Origin: Emiliania huxleyi CCMP1516 | Taxonomy: Eukaryota; Haptophyta; Isochrysidales; Noelaerhabdaceae | Direction: 5' to 3' | Assembly (NCBI RefSeq): GCF_000372725.1 | Contig: NW_005196755.1 | Location: 40,035 to 104,034, forward strand | Length of the DNA stretch: 64,000 nt | In this document: piece after piece, positions 20,117-32,040 of the stretch | Position numbering within the stretch: position 1 is the stretch's first letter | Layout: every line of letters starts with the position of its first letter | Made by a program: the position numbers and the translations under genes | Notes under the pieces: model-generated | Seen by the model: only the letters and a program-made list of their open reading frames with translations | What the model was told of the DNA's origin: nothing | Databases searched by the model: none

Positions 20117-22441
20117 ATGCGAGCCCTTCTTCGATGGCTCCGCCTGCTGGTCGCCGTGACCACAGCCGACGCTCATGGCTACATGTGCGCCTCGCCCGCT
20201 CTCGCGAACGCACCTCCGCTGGCGGCCGCTTCACGCCCGCCTCCTCCGCCAGGACCAAGCCGACCAAGCGGGAGGCGTTCTGGGTCGATGGCATCGTCTG
20301 TGATGCGTCGAGCCTCAACCCCGGCTCCTTTTGCTGGGCCCAGCCGCACAACTTCCAGCAGGCCAACCACCCATTCACCTTCTTTGCGCCCGAGGTCGCA
20401 TCTGGCATGCAGCACTCCGACGACGCTTTTGCGTGCCACGACATGAGGGCGGCGGCGGCGCCGACCGACACAATCACTGCTGGGGCGCCGCTCGCCGTCG
20501 AGTGGTACCTGCAGGCAAACCATCCCGGCGACTGCGCCCTGTACATCTCGTACGACACAGACCTGGACACTCCACGCCGCTGGATCAAGCTCAAGAACTT
20601 TGTGGGCTGCGCGGGCGACGCGGGGATGCTGGACCCGACGGTCCCGCCGAGCGGCATCAACACGGCCACCGTGACACTGCCCGACTGGCTGCCCTCGTGC
20701 GACCACTGCGTGATTCGGTGGGAATGGTGCGTCTCGCAATCGCAGCCATGCTCGTGCGACGTTGGACGCGTCCATGATGCGTCCGTGCATGACCTAGGTA
20801 CGCCATCCACACGGTCGACATGCAGCAGTACGCCACCTGCAGCGACGTGCGCGTCGTCGGCACCTCCGAGCCGCACGACACCTTCCTCTCCAAGGTGTCG
20901 CCTGTGCTAGCCCTCGCTGCCCGACCCACAAGATGACCCTGGCCGCCCCGCGCAGCCTGACCCCAATCGTGCTCGTCTCCGAGGTGTCGCCCGTGCTCGA
21001 CCTGGTCGGGGCGGAGCACCTGCGCGGCCCCGTCCGCAACCCGTACGCCACCTGCCCCTCCTGCCCCAACAGCGGGATCGAGCTCGGCGAGGAGTACATT
21101 CTCGGGCCGCAAGTCGCAGCCTACAGTGCCGACCCATCTCCCGGCCCGCCGCCGCTGCCGCCCCGCCCGCCACCCGGGCCGCAGCCTCCCCCGTCGCCGC
21201 CGCCGCCTCCCTCGCCGCCGCCGCCGCCTCCCGCCCCAGAAACGGCATGCTCCGTGTGCGCCCACCCCGCCTGCGGCTGCGATCTCCTCGGTCGACCTTG
21301 GTGCGCCGTGAGCCACTGCCACGACCAGCTGGACAGCAGCGGCTCTTGCACGTGGGGAGTCTCTTGCGCGACCGTGACGCCCTCGCCCTCGCCAACCCCG
21401 CCGCCACCCCCGTCCCCATCCCCGTCCCCGCCGCCATCGCTGTCGCCATCGCTGTCGCCATCCCCGCCGCCACCTCGCTCGGCCGCACCCGCTCTCCCGG
21501 GCTCTCACGTCATCCGTTGGGGGTTCGAGTGCGACGTCCCCGCGGGCGGCTTCTGTGACGTCGCCTCGCTCACCATCCGCGCCGGCGAGACCGTCACGTG
21601 GGTCGCGTCGGGCCACAACGTGCTGAGCGGCGCGCCACTGCCACCCCTCCCGGCCGAGAGAGCGAGATGGACCGAGACCCTGCACACGCGAGGCTGCGGC
21701 CAGTTGCCGCCGCGAGCGCCTGCCATTCGCGCCCCCGCCCACGCCGCTCGCTCGCCGCCGTGCCCCAGGCGCCAACCGGACGCACGACAACCTCTTTTCG
21801 TCTGCATGGCACCCCGCGACATCGCCTCTTTCCCGCAGCGGGAGCAGCGTCTTTCTCATCCCCCCCCCCCCCCCTCGATAGGCTCGTCGACGAGGCGAGC
21901 TTCTCGCACACCTTCGCCGCGCCGGGGGACTTCCCCTACTTCTGCGGGCCGCACTCACGCATGAACGCGAAGATCACCGTCGTCAGCGTGGCCGCGCCGA
22001 CCCCTCCGCCTCCGTCCGCGTCGCCGTCGCCGCCGCCTCCGTCCGCGTCGCCGTCGCCGCCGCCTCCGTCCGCGTCGCCGTCGCCGCCGCCTCCGTCCGC
22101 CTCGCCGTCGCCGCCGCCTCCGTCCGCGTCGCCGTCGCCGCCGCCTCCGTCCGCCTCGCCGTCGCCGCCGCCTCCGTCCGCCTCGCCGTCGCCGCCGCCT
22201 CCCTCGTCCCCCGGCAGCCCTACTTGCGAGGCAGCACCGTACGACCCGGCCTCCAACCTGGTGAGATTTAGCCGAGATAAGCCGCGGTGCAAGCCGAGAG
22301 ATGAACAGCCAACAGCGACATACGTGGCCGAGATGTCTGGCCCACACGCCGCCCCGCCGAGAGCAGGCGCTGGGCGACTCGCTCATGCTCGCCACCTTTG
22401 CGTCTGGCGGCACCACCTTTGTCGTCCGTTGCGATATTTGA
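20117..22441 (+). CDS. Secreted LPMO-like domain fused to a plastocyanin-like copper domain
   Basis: Signal peptide (MRALLRWLRLLVAVTTADA) followed directly by HGYMCAS, which after cleavage leaves the N-terminal His needed for the histidine brace of lytic polysaccharide monooxygenases. The LPMO-like domain continues with WVDGIVCDASSLNPGSFCWA, the second-His context EWYLQANHPGDC (compare the ARH context in AA10 enzymes), and VTLPDWLPSCDHCVIRWEW then YAIHTVDMQQYATCSDVRVV, which matches the AA10-type C-terminal strand with an axial Tyr. After Pro-rich linkers come a Cys-rich module (21240-21370) and a cupredoxin domain: CDVASLTIRAGETVTWVASG-HN, AWHPATS, then FSHTF...FPYFCGPHSRMNAKIT, giving His, Cys, His and Met copper ligands. 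Then seven PPSASPSPP repeats and a C-terminal exon. Exons: 20117-20193, 20253-20726, 20798-20894, 20984-21629, 21769-~22260, 22367-22441. A poly-C run at 21862-21875 probably has a wrong length, as the frame shifts there. Confidence 0.75.
22000..22206 (+). repeat. 27-bp in-frame repeat (PPSASPSPP)
   Basis: About seven copies of a 27-bp unit (CCTCCGTCCGCGTCGCCGTC...) between the cupredoxin domain and the C-terminal exon. It encodes a Ser/Pro-rich stalk typical of extracellular algal glycoproteins. Confidence 0.9.
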
Positions 22442-23668
22442 GGACGTGGAGAGGCCCACACCGCTCATCGCCCGCAGTCGCGTTGATATTGCAGAGGCGA
22501 TGCCGCAGAGCATGCTCGACTGGAGGCTGTGGATATGTTGAATACGTGCAGACCTACACGTCGGGAGAGACACCGCAGATACGGTTGGCGCGGGTTGCTA
22601 CGCCCGCGCGCCGCCCCTCTTGAGAGTGTCTGCTTACCCGCGCTTCGTACACCAGTGAGAGCCGCCTAAGGCATGGTGTCGCGCGCGTGTACAAGTATTC
22701 TTTGGCGACTTGTCCTGTCGTGGACGTCGAGGGTAATGGACAAAGGTCCCGTTAGTACGTTAGAGCGCGCGCTAGTGTGTTATGCTGTAGGCGGCTTTCC
22801 CGCTGTCGTAGTTAGTTGCAAGTTGGTTGATGGTTCCCGGGACCCGCCGTCACCCTGGTAAAAGGAGACACAAGACATAGTCATAGAGTCAGTTATCTTT
22901 TTTTGCTTGAATCCCGTGACACGAGAGAGCACGCAATGACACAGTTCCTGTCCAGACACACTCGAGACAGCCGGTCTCATGCTCACCCGCCTTTCTACCT
23001 TCATGCTCACTGCAACAGGCTCGCTTGGATGTTGTGCCAGCGCGAGTGCCCGTGATGGTGCCGCTCATGGAGCTCCATCACGCAAACTCGCAGAAGGTGG
23101 TGAACGGCCGCTGCCGGCACCGTCTTGCCACGGGAGTAATGGCGGTACGCGTGGACGCCGCACATGAGGCAGAGGAAGAAGTTGGGTAGTAGCCAGGTAT
23201 GACGGTCAGTGGTCTGCCCAGTGTGCTGCCACGGCGACGGTGGGACTGGCTGTGACAGCAGTTGCCGCGAGGCCGGACGGGCAAAGCGTGAGAGCTGGCT
23301 CGACCGACGAAACGTGGCGAGAGACGAGAGCGCGGTGTGTATTTGACGAGCGGGTCAGTATTGACGAGTGATCACAGCGGTGGTCGGCAGAGAGAGGGTG
23401 GTTTTCGAGCGTTGGTAGGCAGAGAGAGCGGTGGTAGGCCCGGTTTTCGAGCAGGCGCCGCCGGTGCCGGTGGTAGGCCCGGTTTTCGAGCAGGCGCCGC
23501 GGTGGTTTGCAATGCGACCGAGGGTCTGTGAGGCTCAGGACTACCGCCTGTATCGGAGTTATGGTCCTGATTCGACCTGTGAACGTGAAGAGAGTGGTAC
23601 CAGCACTGTCGATCGTTACGGCACGCAAGGGGGGCCTCCCGGACGTATGATCCTAGCCCAATAAGTTC
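22442..23668. other. Intergenic, with a 30-bp tandem duplication
   Basis: No coding signal that I trust. The segment GGTAGGCCCGGTTTTCGAGC occurs twice in tandem near 23433 and 23471. AT content is locally higher around 22860-22960. Confidence 0.4.
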
Positions 23669-24542
23669 CACGGAGCAGATTTGGATTTTTGACAGAATTA
23701 ATGCACTGCCCCTGCGAAACCGCTATGACAAGTCGTTCCCCGCCGCCAAGCTCAAGATCCTCAACCTCCACGACACGGCGACCCACTGCGGGCTGGTGTG
23801 AATCGACGTGCGCGACCCCGACCACTTCGAGATTGGCGAATTTTACCGAACGATCGCCGAGACTAGGTGGGAACCTTCTTTTGCGATGCATGCGCCGACT
23901 TGAACCTCAAGCACACCTGCGCGCAGAACGGCTGCCAATCGATTGTCAACGCCGCGGCGGAGGCTAAAAATAACGTTCGCGCGCCCAACGAGAATGCAGT
24001 GCGCGACATCTCCGCCGCTGCTTTCAATACGGGCCTCCTAGACAGCGGCGCGACCCCTAAGCTGGTGCGGGAACGGCTGGACGCATATGACACGCAGTGG
24101 GCCGCGAAAATCCCGATGCGCTGCCTCGACAAGGAGCGGGCGCAGGCGCGAGTCTACTCTCTCAACTCCCGCCCCACTCCGCTTCGCGCCCGCTTCCCGA
24201 CTCAGCCCACCCTGCACGCTGGGTGTCCTGGCACGCTCAGATGGCACTCGCCGTGCCCCCTTGAGTTGCCGGTTGCGCGTCTCCAGGTGATGCTCAAAAA
24301 GACCGTCCGGGCGGAGAATACGCTGCTGCCTGGGTGGGAAGACCCCATGGAACCGCTGCACGACGTTGTGGTCCGCACGCTCCCCACGACGCTTTGCAGC
24401 GGCTAAAGGCATCCGATCACATATCCAGCTATGAAAACAGGTCCGCGCGCTCAACACGACGCTATGTAGCGTCAACACGGAGGAACTGCTGACCGAGCCT
24501 CGCTGGGAGCAGCTGCAGGCGGCTATCTCCGGAAAGCGGTAG
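23669..24542 (+). CDS. Unknown protein, four or more exons
   Basis: Exons that join in phase 0: about 23669-23795 (IWIFDRINALPLRNRYDKSF, LNLHDTATHCGL), 23867-24145 (GTFFCDACADLNLKHTCAQN, ISAAAFNTGLLDSGATPKLV, WAAKIPMRCLDKERAQ), 24287-24370 (VMLKKTVRAENTLLPGWEDP) and 24441-24542 (VRALNTTLCSVNTEELLTEP, ending at TAG). A CDAC...HTC...C pattern may bind metal. The last intron is flanked by a clear duplication of the exon start (GTCCGCRCGCTC). The start lies upstream and was not found; no family is recognised. Confidence 0.6.
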
Positions 24543-25207
24543 TAGTAGTAGGATGCAACCTCATCTTGGCCCTATTCACGTCTATAAGCGATAGCCCACG
24601 ACCCAGGGTCCGTCGAGAGGAACACTCCCCGGGAGATCGCGAGATGAGATTCGACGTTAGGGCCGAACATTTTTTGTGTCCACTTTCAGATGAGCATCGA
24701 TCACGAACCAGGAAGTTCAATGTTTTATTTTGTTCTGTCCAGCCTGGTTGTCCCCAGGGAGCGTGCGCTGCGCACGCGACTCACGCGCGCACACGCACGA
24801 CGCAGGAAGGTCGCAGCACACGTTCGATTATCGATCTAGAGGATAGAGAGCCGTGTCTCCACACCAAAGTTCTCGTGTACGAGCGATTACAGCTCAGGCC
24901 GATACAAAATATGCCCACTGTATCGTGTGTATATCGGGTATCCGCACCTGACGACAGACACACCAACAGAGGTGTTCAAACCATGTCCCCATGTGTCCGA
25001 GGTACATCCAACCCTCAGACGCTATACTCCCCGAACAAGGCCCACCCGAGCTGCCTCTGATTCACAAGCGATATTAGTCTGTCGCGGCCACCGAAGAACC
25101 ATGCGATTGCAGTACGCGAGTCAACGCCACCCCCCCCCCCCCCCCTTCGCCTGCTCCGCCACCCCGCTCCTCCTCCCCTGCCTTGCCCGGCAACGCTTCA
25201 ACTCCCT
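24543..25207. other. Intergenic
   Basis: Comparatively low GC, no coding signal. It contains the 3' sides of two convergent genes and a poly-C run (25128-25145). Confidence 0.4.
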
Positions 25208-27253
25208 TCACCTCTCCTCGAGCTTAACGGCGACATCTGGGTAGGCCGCCGCCGCCGCCCCGCCCTCGAACGCAGCTTGAGCTGCGCCGTCGCTGCCGCC
25301 GCCGCCTCCCCCCTCCGCCGGCGCTGCCACGCACCCGGCGCGGGGGGCGAGACGCTGCGGCGCGTCGTCGTCGCGCCCGGCCGCCTCGCCCGCCTGTGTG
25401 TAGAAGTGTTGGCTTCCCTCCCCTTGCCTCGCCCGCCCTCGTGCGGCGAAGAGAAGCGAGCCCGGGGGCTGCGGCTTGGGGTGGGGGCGAGATGCGAGAT
25501 GGGCCCGAAAGTGCTGGGCGGAGGGGGGGCGGAGAGGTGGGCAGTGGTTAGGGTTAGGGTTAGGGTTAGGGTTAGGGTTAGGGTTAGGGTTAGGGTAGAG
25601 GGTGGGCGGAGAGGTGGGCAGTGGTTAGGGTTAGGGTTAGGGTTAGGGTTAGGGTAGAGGGGGGGCGGAGAGGTGGGCAGTGGTTAGGGTTAGGGTTAGG
25701 GTTAGGGTTAGGGTAGAGGGGGGGCGGAGAGGTGGGCAGTGGGCCTCGAGCGGCGAAGAGAGGGCGGCGGAGCACGCGGAAGCGGTAGACGCCGTGCTCG
25801 ACGCATCACGAGATGCGGTGGGCGGCTCGGGCACCTAAGAAGAAAGACAACAACACCGATGAGACACGATGGTACATCTCCGTACTGGAGACGGCGCGGG
25901 CGGCTCGGGCGCCTAGGTCAGGTATCGACTCCTTGACGAGCACCGACTAGTCGGTGAGCGGCGTCGGGCGGATCCTGCGCCGGCGCCGCCGCCGCCGCCG
26001 GGAGCACGGCGGATGCGGAAGGGGGGGCGTAGGAGCAGGAGGGGGCGTAGGAGGAGGAAGAGGGGAGCTGCGCCACGCCGTTGCCTACGAGTCACTTGGC
26101 TGGTTCACCGATTGGTGCATCACTCAGAGAGACGGCGCGACATAGCCTCGCCGTGGCTGCTCGTGGTCCGCCCGTGCCGCTCGCCGCGGCCGCCGCGGCC
26201 GCCCCCCCGCCCGCCCCCCTCGCGCGCGTGAGTGAGCAGACGGACGGAGTCGGAGTGCCTGACACCGGCCAACGACCCGTCGACAGTGGGTTTAGACTCG
26301 GCCGCGGTCGACCTGAGACGTGCCCGCCTGTCGGACATGTCTCGGACATGTCATGGACGTGTCCTGGACCTGGCCGTGGGCGACGTGCGGCGGAGGGAGT
26401 CGGCGGTCCTGTCGACCCAGACGAGGAACTTTGCGACCTGTGGGAGCAACAACCCTCGGCTCACCTCGCCGCATCTCGCCGCATCTCGACGAGGAGCCGC
26501 CCCGAGGCCTGGAGCGGCGACAGGATCTGGCGCAACTCGAGCATGATCGCGGCGGAGGCGCTGACGTGCTCGTGGACCTGCGAGTAATTATTGATTGAGT
26601 AGGTAATTATTCCTGATTAATTAGCCCCAACTCTAACCCCAACCCTATCCCTAACCCTCGGCTCAACTACCTGCGCGCGGGCCCTTGCTAGCAGCGCGTG
26701 GCAGCGCTGCAGCGCCGCCTGCTGTGCGCGGATCGCCGCGCGGTGGCGCGAGAGCGAGCCGAGCTGCTGCGCCGAGATACCAATCTCGTCGGCGAGTGCC
26801 CTCAGCACGCGAGCCTCGGGCTCGTCCGGCGCCTGAGGCTCGATTCACGCACTCATCAGTAATCATTAAAACTATGAATCACGCCCTCGGGCTCCGTCCG
26901 GCGCCTGATGGTTGATGGACGAATTCGCTGTTGGTACTGAAACACTGCCTCACAGCCTCGCTCCTGGGCGCCGCCTGCTCCGGCCGGTCGATGCTCCAAA
27001 AGGCAAACTGCGCCGGGTCGCCGTCGCCGATCGCGTCCTCCACCTGTGGGGCGGGTAATCTCGGGTAATCTCGGGTAATCTCGGGTAATCTCGTCCTCCA
27101 CCTGTGGGGCGGGTAATCTCGCGTAATCTCGGGTAATCTCTGTGGGGTCGGAGGATGAGCGACGGCTGCCTTGGCGTGTCGTGCTTCGTAGTGTCGTGCC
27201 TGTCGCTTGTGAGAGAGAGGTGTATGTGTGAAGCTCTTCGCAGCCCTGTGGGA

Positions 27254-27346
<93 letters not shown>

Positions 27347-27679
27347 CTCTTCGTAGAGCTGCTCTTCTCGCCTCGTCCAGATGGGCGTCCACTGTCTCTT
27401 GCCTTCGTCGAGATTACCCGAGATTACCCGAGATTGCCCGAGATTGCCGTCTCGTGTGGCGTGCGCTGTCTCTTGCCTCCGTCGCCGGTTGGCTAGGAAC
27501 CGCTCGACAAGAACGTTCACCTGCCAGCAAACGGCTCCGTTCACAACCAGACGGCATGAAAGGAAAGAGCGCCCCGCCAATCAGCGTCGCCGTCTCTCGA
27601 CTCGCCTCAGCGTTTCGGCATCGCGGAGGAGGAGGAGCGCCCGCCGTCGCGTCGGCCGGAGCGTACTGCTGCAGCAGTA

Positions 27680-27726
<47 letters not shown>

Positions 27727-30700
27727 GACGGCGGTGGCGGCGGGCCGTAGGGCATCTCTGACCCGGCGCATGATACGACCGCGTGCCGCTCCGCGCCGCC
27801 CGCCACCTCGCCCCCGAACCTGCCGTGCAAATCGCACCCAGCTGGCCGACCGCTGCAGCCTCTCCCCTCCTCTCGGCTGGCCTCTCTCTGCCACTCTCGG
27901 CCACTCCCGCGCCCGTTCGCGTCGGAAGAGGCGCGCCGCAGCGGCGGCACCGGGGCGCCTGATGCGAGGACGAGGCTCCTCGATCCTTGGGTCAGGGGGT
28001 ACCAGTGCGGTGCGGCGGCATGGTGCGCCGTTCTATGTCTAGGCTACATCTCAGCTTACCTTAAGGTAGGCCTCGGCCACGTTGGTGCGCCGTTCGGCGT
28101 CGGGTCCGACCCACCACCACCACCACCACCACCACCACCACCTCCTCCTCCTCCTCCTCCTCCTCCTCCTCCTCCTCCTCCTCCTCCTCCTCCTCCACTA
28201 TTACTACTACGGCTACCAACTACTGTTGCTGCTGCTGCTACTGCTTCTGCTCCTCCTCCTACTACTACTACTGCTTCTGCTACAGCTACTATTGGCGCGC
28301 CGTTCGGCGGCGGCGGGCCCGGCCAGCCGTGCGAGCAGTCGGCAGGCGGCTGGCTGTAGGGGTGCGGCTGGTACGGCCTCCCCTGACAGACAGAACAGCC
28401 ATACGACACTGAAGCGAGCGTCGTAGAGCGGCAACGGCAGCGGGCGGTGCGGCGGCGTACCGCCGGCTGCCGCATCGGCGGCGGGCGCGGTGCGGGCATC
28501 TGCCCGTGCTGCAAGAGGCCCGGCACGGCACCCGCCTGGCCGCCCACCTGACAGTACCACAATAGCAGTTGCGGGCGGGAGCGAGGTTGGACGAGGATGG
28601 TGCGGCTGCCCTGGTCAGCGACCTGCCCCGCGCAGACGCCGCAGCTCGGTGGCATGCCGCACGCGCCGCACGCGCCGCACGCGCCGCACGCGCCGCCTAG
28701 AGTCCACCCGAAGGACGGGCCGTTCGTCCGGCGTCAGTTAGGCGACGGGGGACGTCACAAGGGGGGGGGGGTAGGGGGGGGGGGGGGGGGGGGCACCGGC
28801 AGCACAAAAGTGTCTAGGGAGTGTCTAGGACGTGTCTAGGCACCTCCTCCCCCGTAGAGTGGCAGCGGCACCGACGCCTCAAAGTGCGGCGGCACCGCGC
28901 AGCCGCCTGGGGGGGGAGCACTCGAGCACGGCTCGTCAGCTTCCGACAGAGCAGCCTCCCTAGCGGCGCGGCCGCCTCGGTGCTGTCTCTCGGCCATCTC
29001 TCGGCCACCTCTCGGCCACCCCTCGCCTCGGTGGTAGTTACTGGTAGCTCTGCTCCATATCTCCCCATATCTCCCCATATCTCTCGCCTCGGTGGTAGTA
29101 CTGGTAGCTCTGCTCCATGCCGTACGCCGAGCCTGCGTCAGAGCCACCGGCTAGCACTCACTAGACAGAGAAGAGCGCCAGGAAGAAGGACTGGTGACTG
29201 CTCTCTCTCGCGGGCGGGCGAACCTGCGCACTGCGGCGCCGCCGCCTGCGGCCTCCTCACCCCTCCCCCCTGCCGCAGCACCGCCTCCCCGCCCGCCTGC
29301 GTAGCACAGGTTTGCGCACGACTCAACACACACACCACACACACACACCACACACACACCACCCCCCAATGTGGGGGCGGGCAGCTGGCTGGCTGCAGCA
29401 CACGCCTGCACACCTCGCCTCCCCGCCGCCGCCCGCCCCCGCCCTCCCTGCGCCATCGAAGGACGGGGCGCGGCGGCGGCGGCGGCGACGGCGGCGGCGC
29501 GGGCGACTGCGCGGTCCGAAGAGCTGACCTGTGCATCAGTCCATTCCCCGTCAGTGCCCCCGCGTTGCATTGCCTCCTCGGCGGTCGGATAGACTGACCA
29601 GATTCCACGCATCCGTAGCCGACGGCGCGAGAGCCCCGTCCGGGTGCATCGACGCCACGCTCGCCCCCGCCGCCAGCCTCGAGGAGCCTGCCACAGACCG
29701 GATGCTGCTCATGGCGAATGGACCGATCGCCCTTCGGCCCGCCAGCCGCGACATATACGTGTATGACATATCTGTGTATGACGCGCCTACGTGACTCCAT
29801 ATCTCCCCATATCTCCCCATATGACGCGCCTAGGTGACTCGCTCGGTCGCAGTGCCGAGGTGGCGGCCGCCTCTGCCCCCCCTGCGCATGCCAGGGAGGC
29901 GCCGGCTCCCTTCGGCGCTGCCGCCGCCCTCCTCACCGCGGGAGGCTGCCGCCTGCTCCGGAGGTGCGGGGGCGGACACGACGGGCCATGAGCCGTGGAG
30001 ATGCGGGCGGGAGAGGAGTCAAGATCTGGGCGAGATGCGGTCGAGATCTGGGCGAGATGCGAGCGGGAGATGCGGGCCTGGTTCCGTCTCCGCCATCGAC
30101 GAGTTGCGAAGAGAGCTGCCGCTTCAGATACTGCCGCCCGCCTGCTGTCGCCTCGAGCTGTGAGGAGGCGGAGGTGTGAGGAGAGCCGGTGGAGTGCCGC
30201 AGACCTCCTGTCTGTGAGCTGTCCGGGCGGACAGAGGCGGCGACGCAAGCCTGTCAACCCGTGAAGAAAGAATGACGCGCCATGGGGAGCTCATCGAGCA
30301 CGGAGGCGGCGGTGCGAGCAGCCGGCCCGCAGGCGGGGCCGTGAAGGGCCGGAGGTGTGAGGAGGGATGCAGGTGTGACGCCGCCTGCTGTGCGGCCACT
30401 CCGTCGGCAACTGCGGCGGCGGCCGCCCGTTGTCGGAGGCACGTGGCGGAGGGCGTGGTGCGGCCTGACCGACCCGCCGGCCGCGAGGACTGGCAGAGCT
30501 GCGCCTGGAGCAAGCTCACCTGTGGGGAGGCTCCAGGAAAGGTCTGGACAGGGACGCGCCGAGAGCGCCTCTTCTCAGCCGCCCACCTTGTCCTCGAGGT
30601 CACGCACGTACTGCTTCTTCTGCTGCCGGTGATGCGCCGCCATCAGCTGTGCCTGGACCTCGTCCACGTTCCGCTGCGCCCCGTGGGGCCCCGGCGGGCA

Positions 30701-30868
30701 CTGCACGCCTCCACCACCACCGAAGGGGGCGCCAACGCCCGGCGACGAAGACGGCGTCGCCTCGCCGACTGCCCAGCCGAAGCAGGAGACTAGATCGTCA
30801 TCGGCGAGCTTGCAAGGGTCCTCAACGGCGCCGTCAAAGAGAGCGGAGGAGCCGAACTCGTGGTCCAT
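25208..30868 (-). CDS. bZIP transcription factor with DOG1/TGA-like region
   Basis: Nuclear DNA-binding protein by inference. First exon 30587-30868 starts MDHEFGSSALFDGAVEDPCK and ends with a bZIP-like basic-zipper start (QLMAAHHRQQKKQYVRDLED-KV), continued after a GT-AG intron by SLLQAQLCQ. The basic region lacks the usual Asn-x7-Arg pair. Long Gln, Gly and Pro tracts follow (poly-Gln encoded at 27680-27726; CCT/CAC triplet tracts at 28110-28200). Further down come pieces typical of plant TGA/algal bZIP proteins with a DOG1 domain: DGDPAQFAFWSIDRPEQ, RVLRALADEIGISAQQLGSL then RAAIRAQQAALQRCHALLAR, and IMLELRQILSPLQASGRLL joined to VAKFLVWVDRTADSL. The C-terminus is probably AYPDVAVKLEER ending at 25208. 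Exons in the low-complexity middle are not resolved, and the joining of all parts into one gene is inferred from order and strand. Confidence 0.55.
25520..25760 (-). repeat. Three tandem units of telomeric repeats between exon copies
   Basis: Three (TTAGGG)n blocks (25546-25597, 25624-25654, 25683-25713) alternate with four copies of GGCGGAGAGGTGGGCAGTG. The unit edge is the exon sequence that encodes HCPPLRPP on the minus strand, so telomeric sequence lies inside a repeated splice junction of the bZIP gene. Confidence 0.85.
27262..27344 (+). repeat. (GT)n microsatellite
   Basis: About 41 uninterrupted GT units, inside an apparent intron of the bZIP gene and flanked by copies of GAAGAGCTRCACA-type exon words (27228 and 27343). 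Confidence 0.95.
28090..28290 (-). repeat. Triplet-repeat tract (CCA/CCT/CTA)
   Basis: About 200 bp of CCA, CCT, CTA and CTG triplets in succession. It is open in several frames and may be either a coding homopolymer or intron; I cannot tell which. Confidence 0.85.
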
Positions 30869-31660
30869 GCCTCTTGGACCGACCCAGTTCAGAACCCGAC
30901 GTGCACGGCGGGCACTCGACGCAAAATACTTTTTTCACACCCCACCAACAACGCGGCTCGAGAGGCGGCTCCCGAGGACGCACGGCTGGCACCCGTGGCG
31001 CGGGGCTCGTCTTCGGAAAGACCAGGAAGCAGGATCGCTCTACTGGCAAACTTCTGGCTGACACGCGCGCCCGGTCGAGCCTTCGGCGGGCGCGCTGCGG
31101 TCGCACGCCTACCCAAGTCATATGCCACGGCGTGCGATCTAGATTCAGCACACGCGCCTCTGCTCGCAACCATCCAATGAACTGTCGTCACCCATGAGTG
31201 CGAGTTAGGGCTAGCGGCTGGCCAATAGCCTGTGAGGAGGGCGTCCATAGACACCTCACAAGACCCCACACACGGTCTCGTCCGTGCCTTGCGGCCGGCG
31301 ACGAGATTGCTAGAGGCGGAGCAAGCCTGCTCTAGTCTCACACGTTCGCCCCTGTCGCCTGTCTGTGTTGTTGTGCTGTTGTTTGTCTCTTGGCACCTTG
31401 GAGTGCTGGGGGGGGCGAGTGTGGGGGGACGTGGCCTGACAGAGTGATGTGTACGCCCACTCAGGATGTGGGGCAGCCCGCTGGCTGTGTGTCTTGTGAG
31501 CTTGTTTGTGTCTGTGTGTCGCTCGTGCGTGTCGTCATCATCTGTCCAGCGTCCACCCATACCGCGTCGGTGCCAGTCCGAGCCTGACCTGTTCTTCACC
31601 TTCCTACATACATACATACACAACACACAGGAACCAAACAAGTATCCCGCCGTCTTGCAG
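30869..31660. other. Intergenic with one copy of a dispersed repeat
   Basis: No coding signal. The right end (31551-31610) holds a copy of a dispersed repeat beginning GTCCACCCATACCGCG and ending near CTGTTCTTCACC, followed by a CATA microsatellite. Confidence 0.45.
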
Positions 31661-32040
31661 CTACTCGTCCTCATCGCTGCCGTCAGAAGAGACTGGCGTG
31701 GGCGGACGGCTCGCCCACGCCTCGATCTTCTTGGGCAGCAGCTGGTTCGACAGGTCCTCTCCGTGGCCTAGACAGCCATGTTCGCCCTTGCCCCAGGTAA
31801 AGAAGGCGCCATCGGCCGTGATGGCGATGCTGTAGCTGCCTCCAGCCGACACGGCGACGACGCGCCGCCCCGCCAAGGCCTCGACCTTTTTGGGCAGCAG
31901 CTGCTTCCTCCTCGTTGCCGTGGCCCAGCTGGCCCCAGCTTCCCTCGCCCCAGCTCCAGACGGCGCCGTTGGCGGTGATGGCGATGCTGTGGTCGTTTCC
32001 CGCCGACACAGCGACGACGCGCTGGCCAGCCCGAGGAAAG
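31661..32040 (-). CDS. RCC1-repeat protein, C-terminal fragment with frameshift
   Basis: Two RCC1 (beta-propeller) repeats are clear: RVVAVSAGNDHSIAITANGA then VWSWGEGSWGQLGHGNE, and RRVVAVSAGGSYSIAITADG then FFTWGKGEHGCLGHGE, followed by LLPKKIEAW and an acidic end (SSDGSDEDE). The frame slips by one base near 31905 in a GAGGAGGAA run; one G fewer would restore NEEKQLLPKKVEAL. Only two of the usual seven repeats are present, and nothing upstream to 32800 looks like the missing ones, so this is either a gene fragment or has distant exons. Confidence 0.6.

Noticed and set aside
22650-22700. tRNA-like stem near 22650
   Set aside because: I could not fold a full cloverleaf with conserved D- and T-loop words, so no tRNA is claimed here or elsewhere in the window.
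23669-23866. In-frame TGA after HCGLV (23799-23801), possibly selenocysteine
   Set aside because: A splice from GTGTGA at 23796 to the AG before GTGGGAACC at 23867 removes the TGA in frame, and the two sites show the same intron/exon echo seen elsewhere. No selenocysteine is needed.
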